From the NCBI GenBank assembly GCA_007127695.1, contig SKYW01000306.1:1-9711 (forward strand): a DNA stretch of 9,711 nucleotides, in the 5' to 3' direction. Within the stretch, counting starts at the first letter, position 1, and the number at the start of each line of letters is the position of its first letter. Shown here piece by piece: positions 1 to 6,759 of this stretch. The position numbers and the translations under genes were made by a program. This DNA is from Balneolales bacterium. Its GTDB lineage: Bacteria > Bacteroidota > Rhodothermia > Balneolales > Natronogracilivirgulaceae. Below the pieces are notes generated by a model. It was given only the letters and a program-made list of their open reading frames with translations. It was not told the origin of the DNA and did no database searches.

Positions 1-90
1 TACGGTTTGGAAGAAAAACGTCTGGGTATTAGAAATACGTTTGGAAGAAGAAATATACTTTGTAAAAAAGAAATACGGTTGAAAAAAAGA
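1..90. repeat. Degenerate ~18-bp tandem array downstream of engB
   Basis: About five A-rich units lie head to tail, starting near positions 1, 18, 36, 54 and 74. The best unit is TACGTTTGGAAGAAGAAA at 36-53; the others share TACG or TATA, a TTTGG-like core and an AAGAAA end. Unit length varies from 17 to 20 nt and the first unit may be cut by the window edge. The array lies beyond the engB stop codon, so transcripts leaving engB would read it as a pyrimidine-rich stretch including a run of seven T at 82-88. No strong hairpin precedes that run, so I do not call a terminator. No gene is visible in 1-169. The repeat units are seen directly; any function is unknown. Confidence 0.55.
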
Positions 91-169
91 TATTTCGGGA
101 TGCGGCCGGAAAGCGCTGCATAAGGCACGCCGGAGGTCGCAGCGTCCATGACCCGTATAAAGTAGCACT

Positions 170-766
170 TCATCCGCTTTCCTGCACAAAATCCATCGCA
201 AAAAGGAAAAATTCATCCAGCGAGTCGGGATTGTTGGCCGTAACGACAAACACGGGCACTTCCATATTCATTTCCTGCATGAGGCGGGTGATAGCGGATT
301 CCTGCATGGAAGCCTGGTTTTTGGAAATCTTGTCGCTTTTGTTCAACACGATACAAAACGGTATCTGATGCTCGCCAAGCCAGAACATGAACTCCTCGTC
401 CAGGGCGGACGGTTTATGGCGGATGTCGATCAGCAGTACCACCAGCTGCAAGGTCTCGCGTTCCAGCAGGTACCGTTTCATCTCACGGCCCCAACGGGAC
501 TGCTCCTTTTTGGATATTTTCGCGTACCCGTACCCTGGCAGGTCCACCAGATACCACAGGTCGTCGATCAGATAGTAGTTGAGACTGCGTGTCTTGCCGG
601 GGGTGTTGCTGGTGTGGGCGAGCTTCTTCCGGCGCGTGAGCGCGTTGATGACCGACGACTTGCCGACGTTGGACCGCCCCGCGAAACAGATCTCGGGCTT
701 GCCATCATCCGGACAGATACTCAGGTCCGGGGCACTCAGCAGGTATTCCGCTTTTACAATCCGCAT
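170..766 (-). CDS. engB: Ribosome biogenesis GTPase EngB (YihA/YsxC family)
   Basis: A small cytoplasmic TrmE-Era-EngA-EngB-Septin-like GTPase, needed in many bacteria for assembly of the large ribosomal subunit. At 198 residues it has the usual family length and is a single G domain. The GTP-binding motifs are in order: G1 GRSNVGKSS (30-38), G2 TPGKT (55-59), G3 DLPGYGYA (75-82, the family signature), G4 NKSD (142-145), and a G5 region near VTANN (175-179). The ATG at 764-766 is chosen because MRIVKAEYLLSAPD is a typical EngB N terminus. The ribosome-binding site is weak (GAG about 12 nt upstream). It is the last gene of the leftward series, 121 nt after purF, and could be cotranscribed with it or have its own promoter. 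Family identification is from recognised motifs and is secure; the cellular role is from the family. Confidence 0.96.
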   Translation of the reverse strand: MRIVKAEYLLSAPDLSICPDDGKPEICFAGRSNVGKSSVINALTRRKKLAHTSNTPGKTRSLNYYLIDDLWYLVDLPGYGYAKISKKEQSRWGREMKRYLLERETLQLVVLLIDIRHKPSALDEEFMFWLGEHQIPFCIVLNKSDKISKNQASMQESAITRLMQEMNMEVPVFVVTANNPDSLDEFFLFAMDFVQESG

Positions 767-848
767 TCGGTTTAAGCTCGTGTACTGGTTTTTATTCCGT
801 GTTTCGGTTTTTTTTCAGGATTCCATGGTCGTACCCAGGACGGTCGGC

Positions 849-888
849 ACGGGGATGAAACAGATTCCGTCCATGCGATTTTCCCCGT
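849..888 (-). other. Inverted repeat just after the purF stop codon
   Basis: On the minus strand ACGGGGA (888-882), which overlaps the purF stop, can pair with TCCCCGT (855-849) as a 7-bp stem around a 26-nt loop. A competing pairing exists between GGACGG inside the loop and CCGTCC further downstream (near 840-845). No T-run follows, so this is not a classical intrinsic terminator. It may slow or protect the purF 3' end, or be chance in GC-rich DNA. The rest of the 767-887 gap shows an A-run on the minus strand but nothing else I recognise. Confidence 0.25.
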
Positions 889-2387
889 CAATAATATTCG
901 TTTTCCTCTTTGCGCATGCGCGAGGGCACAGGAACCGGATACTCGCCGGTGAAACAGGCGGTGCAGTAGCCCGCGCCGTCGGGATGCGCCTCGCGTACGG
1001 CCTGCACAAGCCCTTCGGCCGAGAGATAGCGCAGCGAATCCACGCCGATCACCTCGGCAATTTTTTTGGGATCCTGGCCGTACAGATTGGCGATCAGTTC
1101 CTCAGGGCTTGGAAAGTCCATTCCGTAGAAGCATGGGTGCAGGATGGGCGGCGAGGCCACCATGAAGTGGATCTCTTTGGGTTCGGCGCTGCGGATCATC
1201 CGGACCAGGTGGGCCGACGTGGTGCCGCGCACGATGGAATCATCCACCAGAAAAACCACACGGTCTTTGAGCACCCCTTTGACAGTGTTGAATTTCGTAC
1301 GGACTTTCACATCCCGGGATGCCTGGCCCGGCGAGATGAAGGTGCGTCCGACATAATGGTTCCGGATCAGGCCGATCTCAAACTTGCACTCGTGCCCCTG
1401 CTTCTGGTTTTCATGCGCATACCCCAAGGCCGCGGTGTTGCTGGAATCGGGCACGGAAATGACGATGGGGTACTTGTCGGGCCGGGTGGATGTGACTTCG
1501 GGGATGGGATGTTCGCGCGCCAGGTATTTCCCGGTCTTGCGGCGCACCTTGTCGGTGTTTTCACCGAAAATGAGACTGTCCGGACGGGAAAAATAGACAT
1601 ACTCAAAGATGCACTGGCTGACGCCGGTGTTGGACCTGCGCTCGAGATGGAGTGAGCGCGGCTCGCCGCTGTCCAGCGTTTCGCGGTCGATGATGAGCAC
1701 TTCACCGGGCTGGATATCCCGCACGTACCGGGCCTCGATGATATCGAATGCGCAGGTCTCGCTTGCCACTACCCAGGCAGAATCCCGCCGGCCAAGCGCG
1801 AGCGGACGGAACCCGTTCGGATCCCGGACAGCGATCAGCTTGTCATCGGTCAGCAGCACAAGGCAGTAGGCACCCTCGATCTGGCTCAGCGCATCCATAA
1901 TCTGGTCCATCTGGGTCTCCTTGTCACTGTGGGAGATCAGGTGGAGGATGAGCTCGGTATCGGAGGTGCTCTGGAAGATGACCCCGCGGTTTTCCAGCAT
2001 GGCACGGAGTTTGGCGGCGTTGGTCAGGTTGCCGTTGTGCGCAATGGCCAGGTTGCCGTTTTTGTAGTGGACGCGGAAGGGCTGGATGTTGGATGCGTTA
2101 AGCGACGAACCGGATGTGGAATAGCGGTTGTGACCTATTGCAGAGGTCCCGTGCAGCTTCTCGGTGAAGATCTTCTGGTTTTCAAAGACGTTGAGAACCA
2201 AACCGAACCCCTTGTGCTGGGGCATCACGGGAATGCTTTTTTTCGGATCGAACCAGGAGGTGACGATGCCGGCCGATTCCTGCCCGCGGTGCTGCAGGGC
2301 ATGAAGCCCGTAATAGGTGTGAACTGCAGCTTCGGGATCGTTGAAAATCCCGAAAATACCGCAATAATCATGGGGTTTATCGGACAT
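888..2387 (-). CDS. purF: Amidophosphoribosyltransferase PurF (Fe-S, Bacillus type)
   Basis: Catalyses the first committed step of purine synthesis in the cytoplasm, PRPP plus glutamine to phosphoribosylamine. The 499-residue protein has an N-terminal Ntn-hydrolase glutaminase domain and a C-terminal phosphoribosyltransferase domain. From the ATG at 2385-2387 the predicted nucleophile is Cys9 (YCGIFGIF), so a short eight-residue propeptide would be removed, as in B. subtilis PurF. HNGNL is at 117-121, and the PRPP loop VVFLVDDSIVRGTTS at 377-391. Cys259, Cys419 (PCFYG), Cys475 and Cys478 (CTAC) sit where the B. subtilis enzyme binds its 4Fe-4S cluster, so this is probably the oxygen-sensitive Fe-S form. 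The frame stays open upstream to a TTG at 2435, but the 16 extra residues match nothing in the family. It lies 154 nt after hisH, an unusual neighbour that shares PRPP and glutamine use. Confidence 0.96.
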   Translation of the reverse strand: MSDKPHDYCGIFGIFNDPEAAVHTYYGLHALQHRGQESAGIVTSWFDPKKSIPVMPQHKGFGLVLNVFENQKIFTEKLHGTSAIGHNRYSTSGSSLNASNIQPFRVHYKNGNLAIAHNGNLTNAAKLRAMLENRGVIFQSTSDTELILHLISHSDKETQMDQIMDALSQIEGAYCLVLLTDDKLIAVRDPNGFRPLALGRRDSAWVVASETCAFDIIEARYVRDIQPGEVLIIDRETLDSGEPRSLHLERRSNTGVSQCIFEYVYFSRPDSLIFGENTDKVRRKTGKYLAREHPIPEVTSTRPDKYPIVISVPDSSNTAALGYAHENQKQGHECKFEIGLIRNHYVGRTFISPGQASRDVKVRTKFNTVKGVLKDRVVFLVDDSIVRGTTSAHLVRMIRSAEPKEIHFMVASPPILHPCFYGMDFPSPEELIANLYGQDPKKIAEVIGVDSLRYLSAEGLVQAVREAHPDGAGYCTACFTGEYPVPVPSRMRKEENEYY

Positions 2388-2486
2388 TCCGAACAGAATT
2401 GTAAAGTGGTTACAGTCAAAGGATGCAAGATACAAAATGATGTCCCGAAAAACATCCCAAGAGTTCTGTAATTGGGGCGATAAGTA

Positions 2487-2507
2487 TGCCGGTTGGCTGC
2501 ACCGGCA
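2487..2507 (-). other. Hairpin in the hisH-purF gap
   Basis: A perfect 7-bp inverted repeat, TGCCGGT and ACCGGCA, encloses a 7-nt loop, about 35 nt after the hisH stop. On the minus strand it is followed by TACTTATCGCC rather than a T-run, so it is a poor intrinsic terminator. The left arm shares its TATGCCGG word with a second copy at 2512-2519, and GTATGC just after the hisH stop can pair with GCATAC in the same arm, giving mutually exclusive folds. It may separate hisH and purF expression or protect the hisH 3' end. The fold is seen in the sequence; the role is inference. Confidence 0.35.
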
Positions 2508-2541
2508 GCGTTATGCCGGATGACGATACAGGCGCATACCG

Positions 2542-3165
2542 TCAGGCAGTTGTGGTACGCATCCCCCCGTACACCAGATCCAGGAAATTGCGCAGGAGCT
2601 GCTCCCCGGCCTTGCCTGATTTCTCAGGGTGGAATTGCACGCCCATGAAGTTGTCCCGTGCGGCGATGGCACAGAAAGGATGGGAGTAGGTGGCCGTAGC
2701 CACGGTATGTCCGGTCACAGGTGCAAAATAACTGTGGACGTGATAGAAGTGGGTCCCGGACGGGATGTTTCTGAGCAGGGGATGGGTTTTCATGCCGGGC
2801 TGCACCTCCACCGTGTTCCAGCCCATATGAGGGACTTTCTGATGTGCGGAATCGAACTTCTCCAGACGGCCGGGCAAAATACCAAGCGTCTCGGTCGGAC
2901 CCTCGGTGGTCGATTCGTACAGCAGCTGCATGCCCAAGCAAATGCCCAGCAATGGCTTGCGGGTGGATTTCATCCAGGTGTCCAGACCGTCATGCTTCAG
3001 CTCGCGCATGGCGGGCACGGCGTGTCCCACCCCCGGGAAGATGATGGCATCGGCTTCGTCCAGGTCGGCAAGCCGGTTGGTGATGCGGTAGGAGGCCATC
3101 AGCCGGTCCATGGAATTGGATACCGATGCGAGATTGCCTGCCTTGTAGTCGATGATGGCTATCAT
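2542..3165 (-). CDS. hisH: Imidazole glycerol phosphate synthase, glutaminase subunit HisH
   Basis: A class I glutamine amidotransferase that hydrolyses glutamine and passes ammonia to the cyclase HisF, which makes imidazole glycerol phosphate and releases AICAR. The 207-residue protein is of normal length. The triad is visible as Cys76 in GICLGMQ (74-80) with His179 and Glu181 in VQFHPEKSG; PGVG (44-47) forms the oxyanion region, and VPHMGWN (111-117) is the typical HisH signature. The ATG at 3163-3165 overlaps the hisB stop as ATGA and has AAAGG about 8 nt upstream. The frame is open for 23 codons further inside hisB, but MIAIIDYKAGN is the classic HisH N terminus. The 4-nt overlap suggests translational coupling to hisB. 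Its obligate partner hisF is absent from this window and must lie elsewhere. Confidence 0.96.
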   Translation of the reverse strand: MIAIIDYKAGNLASVSNSMDRLMASYRITNRLADLDEADAIIFPGVGHAVPAMRELKHDGLDTWMKSTRKPLLGICLGMQLLYESTTEGPTETLGILPGRLEKFDSAHQKVPHMGWNTVEVQPGMKTHPLLRNIPSGTHFYHVHSYFAPVTGHTVATATYSHPFCAIAARDNFMGVQFHPEKSGKAGEQLLRNFLDLVYGGMRTTTA

Positions 3166-4334
3166 AGCATGCCTTTGGATGATGGAAGGATGTCCAGATA
3201 GTGCTCGTTGCGGTCCACGGCCTGGCGCAGGCACCGGGCAAGGCCCTTGAAGCAGGCCTCGATCTGGTGGTGGTCGTTCTCGCCCTTGACGGATACGTGC
3301 AGCGTCGCCTTCAGGGCCATGGCCAGCGTGTGAAAAAAGTGGGAGGTCATCTCCGTCGGGAAGTCACCTACTTTTTCGCGCCGGAACGTGCCTTCGAAGA
3401 CACACCAGGGGCGGCCGGACAGATCAATGGCCACCAGCGAACGGGTTTCATCCATGGCCACCGCAAAGCCGTAGCGCCCGATGCCGCGCTTGTTGCCCAG
3501 CGCCTCGCCAATGGCTTCGCCCAACGCAATGGCGGTGTCTTCAATGGTGTGGTGCTCGTCGATATCGAGGTCGCCGCGACAGGCAACATCGATATCCATA
3601 TAGCCATGGCGTGCAATCTGATCGAGCATGTGGTCGTAGAACGGTATGCCGGTGTCGATGCGGGATTTGCCGGTGCCGTCGAGGTTGACGCGCACCGAGA
3701 TGTCGGTCTCGGCAGTCTTACGGTTGCGGGTGGCGGTCCGGCGGGAACCCAGCAGCCAGGCGGCCAGTGCCGGCCAGTCTGGAAATGAGGGTCCGGAGTC
3801 ATTCTGCGCTTTGCCGGTTTCAATGCTGTCAGCGTCAGAGCCACCGGGTTTGTGACGGTCGGACGGTCTGTCGGTGGCATGTCCCGTGCTGCCGTCATCC
3901 TTGTTCACGATGAGGGATCCGTCCGGCGCGACGGTGACACGCAGCCGTTCCAGCGGCTGGTCTTTCCACTTTTTGCTCTCCGGGTCGGCCAAGGTGATCT
4001 CTTCCTGTTCCAGCAGTGCCGGAATACCGGGCCCGGGATGCGAGCCGCTCTCCATGGCCGGCTGGACGCCCCGCTCCGATAGCTTTTTCAACGCTGTGAG
4101 CGTCCCCCGGCGCATAGGCCATCCGCCTGAATCACCTCGCGCCATGGACCGGTCGAGAGAGCCGGCTGGCGCTTTGGTCCCGTCTGGCGGGTCGCCCGCC
4201 GCTTTGGTCCCGTCGCGCGAGTCGCCCGGTGCACTGGAGTCAGAGGCCGTTCCCGGTGCGGTTTCTGCACTGGGAGGGCTGGCTGCCGGTCCGAGCGCTG
4301 CAGGCTCAATGATCAGAAGCATTCTTGGTGTCAT
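3162..4334 (-). CDS. hisB: Imidazoleglycerol-phosphate dehydratase HisB with a degenerate N-terminal extension
   Basis: Dehydrates imidazole glycerol phosphate to imidazole acetol phosphate in histidine synthesis. The dehydratase domain (about 203-390) looks intact: PFYDHMLDQIARHG (231-244), the metal ligands HHTIED (261-266) and DHHQIE (354-359), SHFF (331-334) and the C terminus LPSSKG. Residues 1-200 are unusual. Bifunctional HisB carries a HAD histidinol-phosphate phosphatase here, starting like MSQKYLFIDRDGTL in E. coli (from memory). This protein starts MTPRMLLIIEPAAL, which aligns without gaps but lacks both catalytic Asp. GTLTALKKLSERGVQPAM (77-94) resembles the HAD helix-strand, and DWPALAAWL (186-194) resembles the domain-linker helix. 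The region has no Cys, so the phosphatase zinc site is gone, and 35-74 is a decapeptide repeat. I infer a decayed phosphatase on a working dehydratase. The start overlaps hisC by 29 nt; ATG at 4320-4322 or GTG at residue 143 are alternatives. Confidence 0.93.
   Translation of the reverse strand: MTPRMLLIIEPAALGPAASPPSAETAPGTASDSSAPGDSRDGTKAAGDPPDGTKAPAGSLDRSMARGDSGGWPMRRGTLTALKKLSERGVQPAMESGSHPGPGIPALLEQEEITLADPESKKWKDQPLERLRVTVAPDGSLIVNKDDGSTGHATDRPSDRHKPGGSDADSIETGKAQNDSGPSFPDWPALAAWLLGSRRTATRNRKTAETDISVRVNLDGTGKSRIDTGIPFYDHMLDQIARHGYMDIDVACRGDLDIDEHHTIEDTAIALGEAIGEALGNKRGIGRYGFAVAMDETRSLVAIDLSGRPWCVFEGTFRREKVGDFPTEMTSHFFHTLAMALKATLHVSVKGENDHHQIEACFKGLARCLRQAVDRNEHYLDILPSSKGML
4141..4230. 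repeat. Three 30-bp minisatellite units inside hisB
   Basis: Units start at 4141, 4171 and 4201. The second and third agree at 25 of 30 positions, both opening GCTTTGGTCCCGTC; the first agrees with the third at about 20 of 30. Because 30 is a multiple of three, the array keeps the hisB frame and encodes decapeptides: APGDSRDGTK (35-44), AAGDPPDGTK (45-54), the diverged APAGSLDRSM (55-64), and perhaps ARGDSGGWPM (65-74). This Gly/Asp/Pro/Ser-rich stretch is probably disordered. It is most simply read as replication-slippage growth in a region of HisB that is no longer under strong constraint. Confidence 0.7.
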
Positions 4335-5400
4335 AAAGCTCAGAAATCAGTTGGTCGTTTTCGGGGGTGGTTCCGACGGTGATGCGAAGCGTATTTCCGC
4401 AGTGGAGCTGGTCGCCGCGATACCGGACGATCACACCGCGATCCGCCAGGCGCTTGTACCACTCCAGGGCACCGCGCATGCGCACCAGCAGGAAATTGGC
4501 ATCCGACGGAAAAATGGTCTCCACGTCCGGATGATCGGCCAGTGCGGCCGCCAGACGGTTGCGCTCGGCGATGATTTGGCGGATCTTTTCACGCATCTTG
4601 TCCACATGGTCGAAGGCCAGCATGGCCGCATCGGCGGTGAGCTGGTTGACATTGTAGGGCGCCTTGACTTTCATCATCCACTCGATCACCTTTGGATGCG
4701 CCAGGGCGGCACCCATGCGTACGGCCGCCATGCCGAACGACTTGGAAAGCGTCTGCAGGATGACCAGGTTGGGATAGGCATCCATCAGATGGCAAAGCGA
4801 ACCGCTGTCGCTGAAATCGATATAGGCCTCATCCACCACCACCAGCCTGTTGAAATCCTTGAGGATGCGCTCGATCTCCACCTGGTTCAGCACGTTGGCC
4901 GTCGGGTTGTTCGGCGAGCAGAGCATGATCAGCTTGGTGTGCTGGTTGACGCGTTGCAGCACAGCGCGTGCATCAAGCTCAAAATTTTTGGTCAGTTCGG
5001 CCTCGGACACGCCCACATTGTTGATGCGCGCCGCCACCTTGTACATGCCGTACGTGGGCGGAGTGATGATGATCTCGTCGCGTCCCGGCTCGCAAAAAAC
5101 ACGCATGAGCAGGTCGATGGCCTCGTCGCTGCCCACACCCACGAACACCTGCTCCATCCGGATGCCGCGAAACCCGGCCCACTTTTGACGCAGATCGTTC
5201 AGGCGGGTATCGGGATAGCGGTGAAGCGGCAGGTCGGTCGGGATGGCCGGACCGAAACTGTTTTCGTTCGCATCCAGCAGGATCCCCTCGTGGTAGTCAT
5301 CCCGTGCGGCGTGGTACGGGTTGAGCGTGCGGATGTTCGGACGGATCCACGGCTCGGGGTTGAACGAAGTTTGGGGGGCGGATGACTTTGACTCGGGCAT
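4306..5400 (-). CDS. hisC: Histidinol-phosphate aminotransferase HisC
   Basis: A PLP-dependent fold-type I class II aminotransferase that transfers an amino group between glutamate and imidazole acetol phosphate to give L-histidinol phosphate. The 364-residue length is normal. Seen in order: LLDANENSFGP (41-51), RYPD (61-64), GVGSDEAIDLL (88-98), PPTYGMY (114-120), SPNNPT (162-167), VVDEAYIDF (188-196), the Schiff-base lysine Lys220 in TLSKSFGMAAVRMG (217-230), and the Arg in LRITVGT (338-344). The ATG at 5398-5400 is the only sensible start before the conserved N-terminal region; it has a modest GAG about 6 nt upstream. It begins 51 nt after hisD, and its last nine codons overlap the start of hisB. 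The order hisG-D-C-B matches the classical enterobacterial and Bacteroidota operon. Substrate assignment rests on both motifs and context. Confidence 0.96.
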   Translation of the reverse strand: MPESKSSAPQTSFNPEPWIRPNIRTLNPYHAARDDYHEGILLDANENSFGPAIPTDLPLHRYPDTRLNDLRQKWAGFRGIRMEQVFVGVGSDEAIDLLMRVFCEPGRDEIIITPPTYGMYKVAARINNVGVSEAELTKNFELDARAVLQRVNQHTKLIMLCSPNNPTANVLNQVEIERILKDFNRLVVVDEAYIDFSDSGSLCHLMDAYPNLVILQTLSKSFGMAAVRMGAALAHPKVIEWMMKVKAPYNVNQLTADAAMLAFDHVDKMREKIRQIIAERNRLAAALADHPDVETIFPSDANFLLVRMRGALEWYKRLADRGVIVRYRGDQLHCGNTLRITVGTTPENDQLISELYDTKNASDH

Positions 5401-5451
5401 AACTACTCAAAATTGGTAAGGAAAACTCGCGGCTGGATGCGTTTTGCGCTT

Positions 5452-6759
5452 CTACTTCCGGTGTGAATCTCTGCGGTCAAGCCGGACTTTCACAGCGCGT
5501 TTGTGGGCTTCCAGTTTTTCCACTTCGGCCATGCGCATTACTGACTGACCGATGGCATGCAGACCATCCCTGTCCAGTTCCTGGAAGGTGATGTGCTTGA
5601 GGAAGCTGTCCACCGAAACGCCGCTGTACATGCGGGCGTAGCCGTAGGTCGGCAGGGTGTGGTTGGTCCCGGAAGCGTAGTCGCCGACGCTTTCGGGTGT
5701 CCAGGGTCCCACGAAAACCGACCCGGAATGCATAATTTCGGGGATGAGATCCCGGGCGTTGTCGAGGTTCAGGATGAGGTGTTCCGGGGCGTAGCGGTTG
5801 ATGACGTCTACGGCCTGGCTTCTGGTTTTCGTGGCCACAATATGGCTGTGCTCCAATGCTTTGCGGGCGATGTTGGCGCGGGGCAGGTCGGTCAGGTGCC
5901 GGTCGATGGCGCCAAGTACGGCATCGGTGTCGAACGGACCCACGGTGACAAGCATAACCTGGCTGTCGATGCCGTGTTCGGCTTGGGATAGCAGGTCGGT
6001 GGCGATGAATTCGGGGTCGGCGGTGCGATCGGCCACCACCATCACCTCGGACGGCCCGGCCGGCAGGTCTATGGCCACCATGGCATCGCTGTTCTGGAGC
6101 AGCATCTTCGCCGTGGTGACGAACTGGTTGCCCGGCCCGAAGATCTTGTCCACTTTGCGCAGCGATCCTGTGCCGTAAGCCATGGCGGCGATGGCCTGGG
6201 CGCCACCGGCAAGGTAGATGTGTGAAACACCCGCCAGCGCGGCGACAAACTCGATCTCAAGCGGCGGACGGCCCGATTTGTCGGGCGGCGTGGCGATGAC
6301 CTTGTAGGAGCAGCCGGCCAGGGCCGCCGGCACGCCGAGCATGAGCGCGGTGGAAGGCAGCGGGGCCGTGCCACCGGGGATATAAAGTCCGACGGCCTCG
6401 ATGGGCCGTGATTCCCGCCGGCAGATCACGCCGGGCATGGTCTGCACTTCAATGTTCTGGGGAAGCTGCGCTTTGTGAAACAGGTAGAGGTTTTCGTATG
6501 CAAGGCTGAAGGCCTCGCGCACATCCCCGTCCACCGGAATCACTTCTTTGGGCCGGACGGGCCACAGCAGCGGGTTGGGGCGCACGCCGTCGTATTTTTC
6601 GGTCAGGTCCAGCACGGCCTTGTCGCCGCGCATGTGCACGTCATCGATGATGGTCTGCACTATGGCGCTGATGTCGGCCGTATTCATGCGGGGCCGCTTG
6701 CTCAGCATGTTGCGCGCCGTTTCGTCCAAATCGGCAAAATTCCACGTTTTCAGCATCAT
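5452..6759 (-). CDS. hisD: Histidinol dehydrogenase HisD
   Basis: A zinc-dependent cytoplasmic enzyme that makes the last two NAD-linked oxidations, L-histidinol to histidinal to histidine. The 435 residues are the normal length. Key residues fall at the same numbers as I remember for E. coli HisD: zinc ligands Gln259, His262 (SQAEHG), Asp360 (SVGDYASG) and His419 (LEAHKRAV), and the acid-base pair Glu326-His327 in APEHLIL. PGGTAPLPSTALM (128-140) and GPGNQFVTTAK (208-218) are typical of the NAD/substrate region. Two adjacent ATG codons are available (6757-6759 and 6754-6756); the first overlaps the hisG stop as ATGA and gives the E. coli-like numbering. The ribosome-binding site is not obvious, so translation probably depends on coupling to hisG. 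The gap to hisC is 51 nt with no clear signal. Confidence 0.97.
   Translation of the reverse strand: MMLKTWNFADLDETARNMLSKRPRMNTADISAIVQTIIDDVHMRGDKAVLDLTEKYDGVRPNPLLWPVRPKEVIPVDGDVREAFSLAYENLYLFHKAQLPQNIEVQTMPGVICRRESRPIEAVGLYIPGGTAPLPSTALMLGVPAALAGCSYKVIATPPDKSGRPPLEIEFVAALAGVSHIYLAGGAQAIAAMAYGTGSLRKVDKIFGPGNQFVTTAKMLLQNSDAMVAIDLPAGPSEVMVVADRTADPEFIATDLLSQAEHGIDSQVMLVTVGPFDTDAVLGAIDRHLTDLPRANIARKALEHSHIVATKTRSQAVDVINRYAPEHLILNLDNARDLIPEIMHSGSVFVGPWTPESVGDYASGTNHTLPTYGYARMYSGVSVDSFLKHITFQELDRDGLHAIGQSVMRMAEVEKLEAHKRAVKVRLDRRDSHRK

Noticed and set aside
579..1655. A 358-codon plus-strand frame spanning engB and purF
   Set aside because: Crosses two well-supported genes and the gap between them on the opposite strand, with no recognisable product.
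2388..2435. Upstream TTG start for purF
   Set aside because: It would add 16 residues before a propeptide that is already complete. The ATG at 2387 places Cys9 after a normal short leader.
3166..3234. Upstream in-frame extension of hisH
   Set aside because: The extra 23 residues lie wholly within the hisB coding sequence and do not resemble HisH. The ATG at 3165 has AAAGG upstream and gives the canonical N terminus.
3735..4334. A frameshift explaining the odd HisB N terminus
   Set aside because: I looked at the other two minus-strand frames in this stretch and saw no better match to the phosphatase motifs. The weak resemblance is in the annotated frame at the right positions, so decay fits better than a single frameshift.
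3874..5385. A 503-codon open frame on the plus strand
   Set aside because: It lies antisense to hisC and the start of hisB, and its translation has no recognisable motifs. Long antisense frames are expected in GC-rich coding DNA. hisC motifs are unambiguous on the other strand.
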